Source: Zhengella sp020637775
GTDB taxonomy: Bacteria > Pseudomonadota > Alphaproteobacteria > Rhizobiales > Rhizobiaceae
Reading direction: 5' to 3'
NCBI RefSeq assembly: GCF_041397485.1
Contig: NZ_JAWKWO010000004.1
Span: forward strand, 372,001-436,000
Length of the DNA stretch: 64,000 nucleotides
Shown: in pieces, positions 36,917 through 46,995 of the stretch
Layout: each line of letters opens with the position of its first letter
Position numbering within the stretch: the stretch's first letter is position 1
The notes under the pieces: model-generated
The model's database searches: none
Told to the model about the DNA's origin: nothing
What the model saw: only the letters and a program-made list of their open reading frames with translations
Made by a program: the position numbers and the translations under genes

Positions 36917-39900
36917 TCACTCGGCGGCCTGCAGCGCCGTTTCCGGCGCCGGGTCGTCGAAGCGCTTGAGCGCCAGCGCGCGCGCAGCCTCCGCCTTTTC
37001 GGCATTGGCCGCCTTCACATGGCCGAAACCGCGGATCATGGAGGGTATGCCCGCCAGTTCCAGCGCGGGCCCGATGCGCGCACGGTCGAGGCGGCGCGCA
37101 ATGGCTTCCACATCGCCGGCATAACGCTCGCGCAGCGCCCGCTCCATCCGCCGTTCAGCCGTATGGCCGAACGGGTCGAAAACGGTTCCGCGCAAGCCCT
37201 TCATGTGCGCCAGAACCCCGAAGAGCCGCATCATCCATGCCCCGTAGCGGGACTTGCGCGCATGCCCCTTGCCGTCCTTGCGCGCCAGGATGGGCGGCGC
37301 CAGATGGAATTCCAGACGGTCATACCCGGAAAACTCGCGCGCGACCTGGCGCTTGAAGGCACCGTCCGTGTAAAGACGCGCGACCTCGTATTCGTCCTTG
37401 ATCGCCATCGCCTTGAACAGGTTGCGCGCCACGGCCTCCGTCACCGCGGTGGAACCCGGCGCCGCCCTCGACTCCGCCTCGCGCACCTTTTCCACCAGAC
37501 CGCGGTAACGCTTCGCATAAGCGCCGTTCTGATAGCTTTCGAGAAAGGCTTCCCGCCGCGCGATGATCTCGTCCAGCGTCTCGGCCGAAAAGTCCGGTCG
37601 CGCGCGGCCGCGCAGCCGGTCAACCAGCGCCTCCACGCTGCCCCGGTCATGGGCAGCCCGGCGGCCCCAGCGAAACGCCTCGATATTCATCTCGACGGCC
37701 TGGCCGTTGAGCCGGATCGCCTGTTCGAGCGCCTCGCCCGAAACCGGCAGCCCGCCAAGCTGGTAGGCGAAGCCGAGCATGAACATGTTGGCGCCCAGCG
37801 AATTCCCGAACAGCGTCGTCGCGGTGCGCGTCGCGTCGAAGAAATGCGCCTTGTCCTCTCCGGCGGCCTTGCGGATGGCCTGCTTCAGCCGCTCCGTCGG
37901 CAGCGAGAAATCCGGCGAGCGGGTGAAATCACCCGGCATCACCTCCGCCGTGTTGGTGACGAACAGCGTCTCGCCCTCCCGCGTGGCCGACAGCACCTTG
38001 GCCGAGCCGGAAACCACCAGGTCGCAGCCCAGCACCAGGTCGGCCTTGCCGGCCGAAACCCGGATGGCATGAATATCCTCCGGTGTGCGCCCGATGCGCA
38101 CATGCGAATAGACGGCTCCGCCCTTCTGCGCCAGGCCCGCCATGTCGATCATGCCGCAGCCCTTGCCCTCCAGATGCGCCGCCATTCCCAGGATTGCACC
38201 GATCGTCACGACGCCGGTCCCGCCGACGCCATCGACCACGGAGGACCATCCGCCCTCCGAAAGATCGAACAGGGCCGGCGCGGGCACGCCCTCCAGCGGA
38301 TCCTGCTTCAGCGATGCGCCTTCCGACTTGCGGATCCTTGCCCCGTGCACCGTCACGAAGGACGGACAGAAGCCTTCGAGACAGGAGAAATCCTTGTTGC
38401 AGCTCGACTGGTCGATGCGCCGCTTGCGGCCGAATTCGGTCTCCACCGGCTGCACCGAGACGCAGTTGGACTTCACGCCGCAATCGCCGCAGCCCTCGCA
38501 GACCAGTTCGTTGATGATGACCCGCTTGTCGGGGTCGGGAAAGGTGCCCCGCTTGCGACGGCGCCGCTTTTCGGCCGCGCAGGTCTGGTCGTAGATCAGC
38601 ACCGAGACGCCCGGCACCTCGCGCAATTCGCGCTGCACCGCGTCCAGTTCCTCCCGGTGATGGATCGTGGTGCGCTCCGGAAACGCCAGGACGCCGGCAA
38701 ACTTGTCCGGCTCGTCGGTGACCACGGCGATCCGCTCCACGCCTTCGGCACGCACCTGCGCGGCAATATGGTCCACCGACAGCGTGCCCTCGTGGGGCTG
38801 TCCGCCGGTCATGGCCACGGCGTCGTTATACAGGATCTTGTAGGTGATGTTGACGCCGGACGCGATGGCATAGCGGATCGCCAGCGAGCCGGAATGGTTG
38901 TAGGTGCCATCGCCAAGGTTCTGGAACATGTGCGCGCGCTTGGAGAACGGCGCCTGCCCCACCCATTGTGCGCCCTCGCCGCCCATCGCGGTGAAGCCCA
39001 CCGTGCTGCGGTCCATCCAGAGTGACATGAAATGGCAGCCGATGCCGGCGCCGGCCAGCGACCCTTCCGGCACACGGGTCGACGTGTTGTGCGGGCAGCC
39101 GGAACAGAAATAGGGCGTGCGCACCGCCACATCCTTCGTGTCGGCCAGCATGGCCTGGAACTGGCGCATCTGCTTGACACGCGCCTCGATCTCCTCCGAC
39201 GGGCCGATGACCCTGAGCACACGCTCGCCGATCGCGACGGCAATGTCATTGGGGTCAAGGGCGCCCTTGACGGGAAAGAGCCATTCCCCGCGCTCGTCCT
39301 TCTTGCCCACAACGGTCGGCTGGTTCGCGGTTCCGTAGAGATCCTCGCGCACCTGCACCTCGATGAGCGAGCGCTTTTCCTCCACCACGATGATCGTGTC
39401 GAGCCCGAGCGCGAATTCCTTGATGTGCTCCAGGTCGAGCGGCCAGGGACAGGCCACCTTGAACAGGCGAATGCCCATCCGGTTGGCCTGCGCCTCGTCA
39501 ATGCCCAGTTCGTCCAGCGCCTCGCGCACGTCGAGATAGCTCTTGCCGACGGTGATGATGCCCAGCTTCGCGTTGCTTCCACCCGAATAGATGATCCGGT
39601 TGAGCCCGTTGGCACGGATGAAGGCGGCCGCGGCGGCGCGCTTGTAATTGTGCAGCCGCTCTTCCTGCCCGATCTGGTTCAGCTCGTGGCGGATGTTGAG
39701 CCCGCCCCTGGGCATCTCGAACTCCGGCAGCACGATGTTCAGCCGGTCCAGCGATACGTCGACGGAGGCCGTGGATTCGATATTGTCCTTGACGCATTTC
39801 AGCGCGGCCCACGTGCCGGCGAAGCGCGACAGCGCGTAGCCGTAGAGCCCGTAATCGATCAGTTCCTGGACACCTGCCGGATTGAAGATCGGGATCATCG

Positions 39901-40396
39901 TGTCGACGAACAGGAACTCCGTCGCATGAGCATTGGTCGAGCTTTCGGCGGTATGGTCATCGCCCATCAGCGCCAGCACGCCGCCATGTTTCGAACTGCC
40001 GGCCAGGTTGGCGTGACGGAACACGTCGCCGGACCGGTCCACGCCCGGCCCCTTGCCATACCACATGGCAAACACGCCATCCTTCGTGCCTTCGCCCAGC
40101 AGTTCCGTCTGCTGGCTGCCCCAGCAGGCCGTGGCCGCCAGTTCCTCGTTCAGGCCTGGCTTGAAGACGATGTCATTTTCAGCGAACTCCCTGCGCGCCT
40201 TCCAGAACTGCTGGTCCAGCCCGCCCAGCGGCGAGCCGCGATAGCCGGAAATGAAGCCGCCGGTGTTCAGTCCGTTACGCCGGTCCATTTCGCGCTGCAT
40301 CATCAGCATGCGAACGATGGCCTGTGCGCCGGAAACGAAGATCCGGTTCTTGGACAGGTCGAACTTGTCGGCAAGGCTAACCGCGTGCAGCGTCAT
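36917..40396 (-). CDS. Indolepyruvate ferredoxin oxidoreductase, fused IorA-IorB
   Basis: A 1159-residue 2-oxoacid oxidoreductase that should convert aryl pyruvates to aryl-acetyl-CoA, CO2 and reduced carrier. The N-terminal pyrimidine domain includes GFISGYRGSPLGGLD near residue 47. The thiamine diphosphate domain has GDGTYNHSGSLAIRYA near 490 with the Mg-binding Asp and Asn. A Cys-rich segment (CEGCGDCGVKSNC then CNKDFSCLEGFC) near 630-690 should bind Fe-S. The gamma domain (GVGGTGVVTIGAILG) starts near 720. Length is normal for the fused form. GGAGGAATGACACC sets the start. It may supply arylacetyl-CoA for degradation of aromatic amino acids. Confidence 0.94.
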   Translation of the reverse strand: MTLHAVSLADKFDLSKNRIFVSGAQAIVRMLMMQREMDRRNGLNTGGFISGYRGSPLGGLDQQFWKARREFAENDIVFKPGLNEELAATACWGSQQTELLGEGTKDGVFAMWYGKGPGVDRSGDVFRHANLAGSSKHGGVLALMGDDHTAESSTNAHATEFLFVDTMIPIFNPAGVQELIDYGLYGYALSRFAGTWAALKCVKDNIESTASVDVSLDRLNIVLPEFEMPRGGLNIRHELNQIGQEERLHNYKRAAAAAFIRANGLNRIIYSGGSNAKLGIITVGKSYLDVREALDELGIDEAQANRMGIRLFKVACPWPLDLEHIKEFALGLDTIIVVEEKRSLIEVQVREDLYGTANQPTVVGKKDERGEWLFPVKGALDPNDIAVAIGERVLRVIGPSEEIEARVKQMRQFQAMLADTKDVAVRTPYFCSGCPHNTSTRVPEGSLAGAGIGCHFMSLWMDRSTVGFTAMGGEGAQWVGQAPFSKRAHMFQNLGDGTYNHSGSLAIRYAIASGVNITYKILYNDAVAMTGGQPHEGTLSVDHIAAQVRAEGVERIAVVTDEPDKFAGVLAFPERTTIHHREELDAVQRELREVPGVSVLIYDQTCAAEKRRRRKRGTFPDPDKRVIINELVCEGCGDCGVKSNCVSVQPVETEFGRKRRIDQSSCNKDFSCLEGFCPSFVTVHGARIRKSEGASLKQDPLEGVPAPALFDLSEGGWSSVVDGVGGTGVVTIGAILGMAAHLEGKGCGMIDMAGLAQKGGAVYSHVRIGRTPEDIHAIRVSAGKADLVLGCDLVVSGSAKVLSATREGETLFVTNTAEVMPGDFTRSPDFSLPTERLKQAIRKAAGEDKAHFFDATRTATTLFGNSLGANMFMLGFAYQLGGLPVSGEALEQAIRLNGQAVEMNIEAFRWGRRAAHDRGSVEALVDRLRGRARPDFSAETLDEIIARREAFLESYQNGAYAKRYRGLVEKVREAESRAAPGSTAVTEAVARNLFKAMAIKDEYEVARLYTDGAFKRQVAREFSGYDRLEFHLAPPILARKDGKGHARKSRYGAWMMRLFGVLAHMKGLRGTVFDPFGHTAERRMERALRERYAGDVEAIARRLDRARIGPALELAGIPSMIRGFGHVKAANAEKAEAARALALKRFDDPAPETALQAAE

Positions 40397-40819
40397 GGTG
40401 TCATTCCTCCGGAACGGGCGTTCTCAAGCGCCCTCTTATTACATGGTCAGTTTTCTGCGCCGGGCAAATCCAGTCAACGGAAATCGGCGGCAGGGCCGAC
40501 ATTGGCAAGGCCATTGACGCCAACACGCAGAAACCATTCATAAAAATACCGGATCACGCGTTTTGACGTAACGGAATTGCCGCGCACCCGGTCGCCATGC
40601 GCGCCAGCTTGAGGTGCCAAGGCGCCAAATTGGTAAATTTAGTTATCCAGTTTCTTTTCCCGCAGGCCGAAATCTGCTAACCCGCATCGTCGGGCTGTCC
40701 GCGGCCCGTGTGGCAATGGTATTCCTGTCGACAAGCGCGCCAGCGTGTTGCACTGTCGGCGCGGCCGGGTTTCCGGAAGAAAACGCCAGCAGGGCAAGCC
40801 GGCGTCAGGGAGGGCATGC
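40397..40819. other. Divergent intergenic region, oxidoreductase / TRAP operon
   Basis: 423 bp with no convincing gene. A GGGCG/CGCCC hairpin (40416-40433) lies in the leader of the oxidoreductase gene. A tandem 8-mer GGYGCCAA occurs at 40613-40620 and 40621-40628, followed by an AT-rich stretch to 40660 that probably holds the TRAP promoter. The TRAP ribosome site GGGAGGG is at 40808-40814. No known riboswitch was recognised. Confidence 0.5.
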
Positions 40820-41422
40820 ATGAACGGTCTCTTGGCGGTCTCGCGATTGATCGACCGCGTCAACGAATTCATCGGCAGGCAGGTCTCGTGGCTGATCCTG
40901 GCCGCGGTCCTGGTATCCGCCTACAATGCGACGGTTCGCTATCTCGGCGACGGCCTCCCGGCCTATCTGCCGATCCCGCGCGCGTCGAATGCGCTGCTTG
41001 AACTGCAATGGTATCTCTACGGCACGGTCTTCATGCTGGCCGCGGCCTACACGCTGCTGAAGAACGAGCATATCCGCATCGACATCGTCTCCAGCCGGAT
41101 GACCAAGCGCATGCGCGACAAGGTCGATCTCTTCTGCCACACGTTTTTCCTGATGCCGTTCTGCCTGCTCATGGTCTGGCTGGCCTGGCCCTGGTTCTGG
41201 CGCTCCTACAACAGCGGCGAGGTTTCCGCCAACGCCGGCGGCCTCATCCTCTGGCCGGCCAAGATGATGGTGCTGATCGGCTTCCTGCTGCTGACCGCCC
41301 AGGGCATTTCCGAGATCATCAAGCGCATTGCCGTGCTTCGCGGCGACATCGACGACCCCATGCCGCAGCATGACCTGCCGCCCGAGGCCGAAGCCGCCCT
41401 CGACATCGAGGAGAAGCGCTGA
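40820..41422 (+). CDS. TRAP transporter small permease (DctQ family)
   Basis: A 200-residue membrane protein with four hydrophobic segments: SWLILAAVLVSAYNATVRY near residue 20, LQWYLYGTVFMLAAAYTLL near 60, FFLMPFCLLMVWLAWPWFW near 110 and MMVLIGFLLLTAQGI near 150. The motif KNEHIRIDI after the second helix is diagnostic of DctQ. GGGAGGG precedes the ATG at 40820. Its TGA overlaps the ATG of the large permease (TGATG). It anchors the secondary transporter fed by the TakP-like receptor encoded at 44410 on the other strand. Confidence 0.92.
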   Translation: MNGLLAVSRLIDRVNEFIGRQVSWLILAAVLVSAYNATVRYLGDGLPAYLPIPRASNALLELQWYLYGTVFMLAAAYTLLKNEHIRIDIVSSRMTKRMRDKVDLFCHTFFLMPFCLLMVWLAWPWFWRSYNSGEVSANAGGLILWPAKMMVLIGFLLLTAQGISEIIKRIAVLRGDIDDPMPQHDLPPEAEAALDIEEKR

Positions 41423-43332
41423 TGCTCGACCTGATCGCCCACGAACTCGCCCCGATCATGTTCATCTCCGTCATGGCGATGCTGCTGATCGGCTATCCGG
41501 TCGCCTTCACGCTTGCCGCCGGCGGCCTGCTCTTCTTCGCCATCGGCGTCGAGGTCTCCCACATCTCCAGCGAGATCCGCCTGTTCTGGCCGCTGCTCCA
41601 GAGCCATCCTGAGCGGATCTACGGCATCATGTACAATGACACGCTGCTGGCCATTCCCTTCTTCACCTTCATGGGGCTGATACTGGAACGGTCGGGCATG
41701 GCGGAGGATCTGCTCGACACGATCGGGCAGCTTTTCGGCCCGGTGCGCGGCGGCCTTGCCTATGCCGTCGTGCTCGTCGGCGCGCTTCTGGCAGCCACCA
41801 CGGGCGTTGTCGCGGCATCGGTCATCGCCATGGGTCTCATCTCCCTGCCGATCATGATGCGCTATGGCTACAACCGCTCGTTTGCGACCGGCACCATCGC
41901 CGGATCGGGAACCCTTGCGCAGATCGTGCCGCCTTCGCTGGTCCTCATCGTTATGGCCGACCAGCTTGGCCGCTCCGTGGGCGACATGTATGTCGGCGCC
42001 CTGCTGCCGGCCGCCATCATCGTCGGTTCCTACTGCCTCTATGTCTTCGCGGTGACGCTGGTGAAACCGGACTGGGCGCCGGCGCTGCCCATGGAGGCCC
42101 GCACCCTGGGTGGCGGCGTGACGTCGCTGATCGCCATCATGGCGGTCTCCGTCGGCATCTATTTCGCCACCTATCACACCCTCTTCGCCGACATGCGTTA
42201 CGAGGTGCGCCTCGTCTGGGCGGCCACCACCGCCGTGGCGGTGGCCCTGGCGGCCAGCCTGATCAACCGCCGCTTCAAGCTCGGCATCCTGTCGCGTCTG
42301 GCCGAACAGGTCATCATCGTGCTGATCCCGCCGCTGGCGCTGATCTTCCTCGTGCTCGGGACCATCTTCCTTGGCATTGCAACGCCGACCGAGGGCGGCG
42401 CCATGGGCGCGACGGGCGCGCTTGTCCTGGCGCTGCTGAAGCGCCGGATCGACTTCGCCGTCCTCAAGCAGGCACTCGATTCGACCACGAAGCTCACCGC
42501 CTTCGTCATGTTCATCCTGATCGGCGCGCGCGTCTTCGGCCTCACCTTCTACGGGCTGAACGGCAACATCTGGATCGAGGAACTCCTGCTGGCGCTGCCC
42601 GGCGGCGAATACGGCTTCCTGGTCGTCGTAACGATCATCGTGTTCATCCTTGGCTGCTTTCTCGATTTCTTCGAGATCGCCTTCATTCTCGTGCCGCTGC
42701 TGGCGCCGGTCGCCGAAAAGCTCGGCATCGACCTCATCTGGTTCGGCATCATCCTTGGCATCAACCTGCAGACGTCGTTCCTCACGCCGCCCTTCGGTTT
42801 CGCGCTCTTCTACCTGCGCTCCATCGCGCCCCGCTCGGAATGGCTTGACAAGGTCACGAACCGCAGGATGCCCGGCGTCAGGACCACCGAAATCTACAAG
42901 GGCGCCGTTCCTTACATCATCATCCAGTTCTGCGTGATCCTGCTGATCATCGCCTACCCGCGTCTGGTCACCCACTACAAGGACGACCAGAAGGTCTTCA
43001 ATCCCGATGACATCAAGATCGAGGTGCCAAGCTTTGGCGGCGGATTGCAATTGCCGGGTTCGGCGCCCGGAAGCGACGGCGGCAATGGCGGCCTGCAGCT
43101 TCCCGGCCTGCAATTGCAGGGCTCGCCCAATTTCGGCGACCAGCCTGCCAGCGGCGGCAATGGCGGCAACACGCTGCAATTGCCCGGCTTGCAGCTCCAG
43201 GGCGCGCCGAATTTCGGCAATCAGCAGCCCGCGCAGCAAGGCGGGACCGGCAATGAGGGCCAGCAGGGTTCCGGTGGCGGTCTGCAAATGCCGAGCGGCC
43301 CACCGCGGATCGATCCCGCACCGGCCGACTAG
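41422..43332 (+). CDS. TRAP transporter large permease (DctM family) with repeat tail
   Basis: A 636-residue membrane channel subunit, well beyond the roughly 430 residues of basic DctM. Helices run through about residue 515 with an extra membrane block in the middle (around 200-310). Core motifs include GAMGATGALVLAL near 330 and LGCFLDFFEIAFILVPL near 410. After the last helix, residues 527-636 form a soluble tail rich in Gly, Gln, Leu, Pro and Asn. It carries two copies of LQLPGLQLQG-S/A-PNFG (43093-43137 and 43174-43218) and shorter LQLPG and LQMPSG echoes. The tail is unlike any TRAP domain I know. A terminator follows. Confidence 0.92.
   Translation: MLDLIAHELAPIMFISVMAMLLIGYPVAFTLAAGGLLFFAIGVEVSHISSEIRLFWPLLQSHPERIYGIMYNDTLLAIPFFTFMGLILERSGMAEDLLDTIGQLFGPVRGGLAYAVVLVGALLAATTGVVAASVIAMGLISLPIMMRYGYNRSFATGTIAGSGTLAQIVPPSLVLIVMADQLGRSVGDMYVGALLPAAIIVGSYCLYVFAVTLVKPDWAPALPMEARTLGGGVTSLIAIMAVSVGIYFATYHTLFADMRYEVRLVWAATTAVAVALAASLINRRFKLGILSRLAEQVIIVLIPPLALIFLVLGTIFLGIATPTEGGAMGATGALVLALLKRRIDFAVLKQALDSTTKLTAFVMFILIGARVFGLTFYGLNGNIWIEELLLALPGGEYGFLVVVTIIVFILGCFLDFFEIAFILVPLLAPVAEKLGIDLIWFGIILGINLQTSFLTPPFGFALFYLRSIAPRSEWLDKVTNRRMPGVRTTEIYKGAVPYIIIQFCVILLIIAYPRLVTHYKDDQKVFNPDDIKIEVPSFGGGLQLPGSAPGSDGGNGGLQLPGLQLQGSPNFGDQPASGGNGGNTLQLPGLQLQGAPNFGNQQPAQQGGTGNEGQQGSGGGLQMPSGPPRIDPAPAD
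43093..43218 (+). repeat. Two 45-bp coding repeats in the TRAP large permease tail
   Basis: Copies at 43093-43137 and 43174-43218 encode the same 15 residues except Ser versus Ala, with several synonymous changes. They are 81 bp apart, separated by a Gly/Asn/Ser linker. Synonymous drift with protein identity suggests selection on the peptide. Confidence 0.85.
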
Positions 43333-43359
43333 CGGACGGTTCATCGCAAGACTTCGGGA

Positions 43360-43383
43360 AGCCGGGCCTGTGCCCGGCTTTTT
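43360..43383 (+). terminator. Terminator after the TRAP permease genes
   Basis: GCCGGGC (43361-43367) pairs with GCCCGGC (43372-43378) over a 4-base loop, then five T residues (43379-43383). Confidence 0.9.
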
Positions 43384-43440
43384 CATGGGAACTGCAACAG
43401 CATCCGGCACGTTGAAACGTGTTCAACCGGATTGCCAACC

Positions 43441-44406
43441 ATGCTTCAGGCCCCGCCCGCTCTCTGGATTTCCCGCCGCCCCGGTTCGCGGACGGTATTC
43501 CTGCACGGCATGGTCATGGCGCCCTGTTTCTGGCAAATCTATGCGCCGCCGGCATGCCGGCTGGGCATGTCCGCAGCCTATCCCCTGCCCGGCCATTTCC
43601 CCTGGACAGTTGGACGCGACGTCGAAGCAATGTCCCTGCCGGCGATTCTTGATGCCTATGCAGAAGCGATCGACCGGGATTTCGTTGGCCAGCCCGTCAC
43701 GCTTGTCGGTCACTCCACCGGCGCCTTCATGGCAATGGGACTGGCCGCGCGCCATCCCGGACGCATAGGCAGCCTCGTGCTGATGGGCGCCCTGTCCTGC
43801 GGCGGCATGGACGGCTGCCAGCCCTTTGCGATGCGTCTCCTGCGCCTGCCCCGTTTCGGCCAGTGGGGATTCGAGCGGCTGCTGTCCTATTGGATTTCCA
43901 CGCCCGGGCGGTTCATCGACGGTGCCCGCGCCTGCGTGGCCAACGCGGATGAACGCATGCACAGCCGCCGCGACCGGGCGGCGATCGAACAGGTGCGCCA
44001 GTCGCTGCTGCGAAGCCGCGCCGGCGAAATCGCGGCCCTCGTCCGGCTCCTGTCGCAGACCACGCTGTCCGGGTCCCTGGCCGACATCGCCTGCCCGGCC
44101 CTAAACATTGTCGGCGGGATGGACCGGGTGATCCGCCCGCGCCACCAGTTCAATATCCAGTCTGCCATGCCGTCCGCATCAACCCTGCTCCTGCCCCGCG
44201 CCGGCCACTTGCCCATGGTCGAACGCCCCCGCGAGGTCGCCGCCGCTGTAAAGGCCTTCTTGCACGATCACGGCACCGGCCCTGCGGCGGGCAAGCGTCC
44301 GCTCCGCCCTGCCGCCGGTTCGCTCCACCGGCAGCCACCGGCAAATGAAAAACCCCGGAGCGTTTCCGCTCCGGGGTCCGATGGTCTTGCCGCACATGCG
44401 GGCTGA
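43441..44406 (+). CDS. Alpha/beta hydrolase
   Basis: A 321-residue alpha/beta hydrolase. The oxyanion region FLHGMVMAPCFW lies near residue 20, the nucleophile elbow GHSTGAF near 92, an acid Asp in NIVGGMDRVIRP near 225 and the catalytic His in RAGHLPMVERP near 255, so the triad is complete. No signal peptide is seen. The last 45 residues after AFLHDHG are low-complexity and are encoded across the terminator of the convergent receptor gene, so the natural stop may have been lost. Start is ATG 43441; a TTG three codons upstream is also possible. It may hydrolyse an ester related to the TRAP substrate. Confidence 0.8.
   Translation: MLQAPPALWISRRPGSRTVFLHGMVMAPCFWQIYAPPACRLGMSAAYPLPGHFPWTVGRDVEAMSLPAILDAYAEAIDRDFVGQPVTLVGHSTGAFMAMGLAARHPGRIGSLVLMGALSCGGMDGCQPFAMRLLRLPRFGQWGFERLLSYWISTPGRFIDGARACVANADERMHSRRDRAAIEQVRQSLLRSRAGEIAALVRLLSQTTLSGSLADIACPALNIVGGMDRVIRPRHQFNIQSAMPSASTLLLPRAGHLPMVERPREVAAAVKAFLHDHGTGPAAGKRPLRPAAGSLHRQPPANEKPRSVSAPGSDGLAAHAG
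44348..44377 (-). terminator. Terminator of the TRAP receptor gene
   Basis: An 11-bp perfect stem, ACCCCGGAGCG (44352-44362) with CGCTCCGGGGT (44367-44377), loop TTTC. On the minus strand it is followed by five T residues, 33 bp after the receptor stop. It lies within the 3' end of the convergent hydrolase frame. Confidence 0.9.
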
Positions 44407-44409
44407 AAC

Positions 44410-45531
<1,122 letters not shown>

Positions 45532-45787
45532 GGATATCCTCCCATTGGTGATCAGAACAGAGGAACAATGCGCCCGGCGCCCTCACGCCCTCGCCCTTTT
45601 CCGGAGGCTATCAATACACGTTGAGGGCACGCTGTCCAGCACCGTGAAAATACGTGGCAAATTTTTTTTACCAGTTGGCATCCCTCGATAGCCAAAAGGG
45701 TTTTTGCCCTGATCTGCGCCGGCAGCCTCTGGCGAAGGGGCTTTTGGCCGATTATGTAGGGGCCTTGCGTACCTGGAGCATTCCCAC

Positions 45788-46588
45788 ATGACCCAACCTG
45801 TCGTTGCCGTCTCTGCCGACATTCGCGAATTCGACAACTATGTCTGGCACTGCGCGCCGGAAACCTATCTTGCCGCCGCGATGGATGTCGCCGGCGTGCT
45901 TCCCCTGGCGGTTCCGGCCATGGGTGCGCGGGTCGACGCGGCCGCCCTGATGGAGCGCATGGACGGCCTTCTGGTCACCGGGTCGCGCACCAATGTCCAT
46001 CCCGCCCATTATGGCGTGGAAGCCAGCGAACGCCACGAACCGTTCGATCTAGCCCGCGACGAGACATCGATTGCGCTCATCCGCGCGGCCCTGGCGTTTG
46101 GCGTGCCGGTTCTGGCGATTTGCCGCGGCCTTCAGGAACTCAACGTGGCCCTTGGCGGCACGCTGGAAACGGAAATCCAGGAAAAGGAAGGCATCGACGA
46201 TCACCGTGCGCCGCAAAGCGAGCGCAATGACGAACGGTTCGCGATCCGCCACCCCGCCCGGGTCAGGGAAGGATCGTGCCTCGCCGCCATTGTCGGCACC
46301 GGCGAGATCCAGGTCAACTCGCTCCATCGCCAGGCCATCGGCGATCTGGCTCCGGGCCTGTCGGTCGAGGCGCAGGCTCCCGACGGCACGGTGGAAGCCG
46401 TGTCGGTAACCGAAGCCAAGGCCTTCGCGCTCGGCGTCCAGTGGCACCCGGAATACTGGGCGAAAACGGACGAAACGTCGGCAGCCATTTTCCGCGCCTT
46501 CGGCGCGGCGGCCCGCCAGCGGGCAAGCGCCCGTCAGTCCACCGCCGAAAGCGCCATCAACCGTCCGGCGGGCGCCACCGCTTCATAG
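45788..46588 (+). CDS. Gamma-glutamyl hydrolase-like peptidase C26 (class I amidotransferase fold)
   Basis: A 266-residue protein of the group that contains gamma-glutamyl-GABA hydrolase. The nucleophile Cys is in LAICRGLQELN near residue 115, and His-Glu are in GVQWHPEYW near 220. The start VVAVSADIREFDNYVWH and the segment LLVTGSRTNVHPAHYG are typical of this group. It probably removes glutamate from a gamma-glutamylated amine. In E. coli this enzyme is called PuuD, not to be confused with the urate hydroxylase at 55367. Its last 55 bases overlap the convergent Inh-like gene. Confidence 0.88.
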   Translation: MTQPVVAVSADIREFDNYVWHCAPETYLAAAMDVAGVLPLAVPAMGARVDAAALMERMDGLLVTGSRTNVHPAHYGVEASERHEPFDLARDETSIALIRAALAFGVPVLAICRGLQELNVALGGTLETEIQEKEGIDDHRAPQSERNDERFAIRHPARVREGSCLAAIVGTGEIQVNSLHRQAIGDLAPGLSVEAQAPDGTVEAVSVTEAKAFALGVQWHPEYWAKTDETSAAIFRAFGAAARQRASARQSTAESAINRPAGATAS

Positions 46589-46935
46589 GCGAACCCCTCG
46601 CCCACGGCGAATTCCGCGACCGCGTCTCCCGCGGCATCCGTCAGGATGAGGCCGCCCTTGTGGCGCGCCACGGCGCTGGCATGCAGAAGCGGATTGGGAG
46701 CTCCATCCTGGCAGGTTCCTGCCGAGGCGGTGCCGGTATCGATGTCGAGGGACAACAGGCAGCCGGTCTTGCGGCCAGCAAGCCAGAGCCGGAATTGCGC
46801 CACCGGCGATGCGGATGCGGAAATGGCCGGAGCGCGGGTGTCGCCCTCGCCGTCAGGACGGATCGGTCCACCGGCTCCGTTCACGATCACCGCGGCACAG
46901 CCAAGGCCTGCCACCAGAACGACCAATCGCAACAT
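46534..46935 (-). CDS. Secreted AprI/Inh-like (Omp19-type) protein
   Basis: A 133-residue protein with a signal peptide (LRLVVLVAGLGCAAVIVNGAGG) and a small beta-barrel-like domain. The pattern FRLWLAGRKTGCLLSLDIDTGTASAGTC, then LLHASAVARHKGGLILTDAAGDAVAEF follows the AprI/Inh metalloprotease inhibitor family with two Cys for the usual disulphide. A Cys in the signal region (LGCAAV) could be lipidated, as in Omp19, but the lipobox is weak. GGGGAGAGCGAC gives a strong ribosome site. It overlaps the convergent hydrolase by 55 bp. The family assignment is by pattern only. Confidence 0.65.
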   Translation of the reverse strand: MLRLVVLVAGLGCAAVIVNGAGGPIRPDGEGDTRAPAISASASPVAQFRLWLAGRKTGCLLSLDIDTGTASAGTCQDGAPNPLLHASAVARHKGGLILTDAAGDAVAEFAVGEGFAYEAVAPAGRLMALSAVD

Positions 46936-46995
46936 GTCGCTCTCCCCGCTGTTTGTCTGGAGGCGAGCATGAACCCGATCCGGTTAACCGATCCT

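Noticed and set aside
45664..45770. CCAAAAG...CTTTTGG inverted repeat as an operator upstream of the TRAP receptor and C26 gene
   Set aside because: Arms of 7 bp are about 45 bp apart with no supporting regulator gene nearby; too weak to call.
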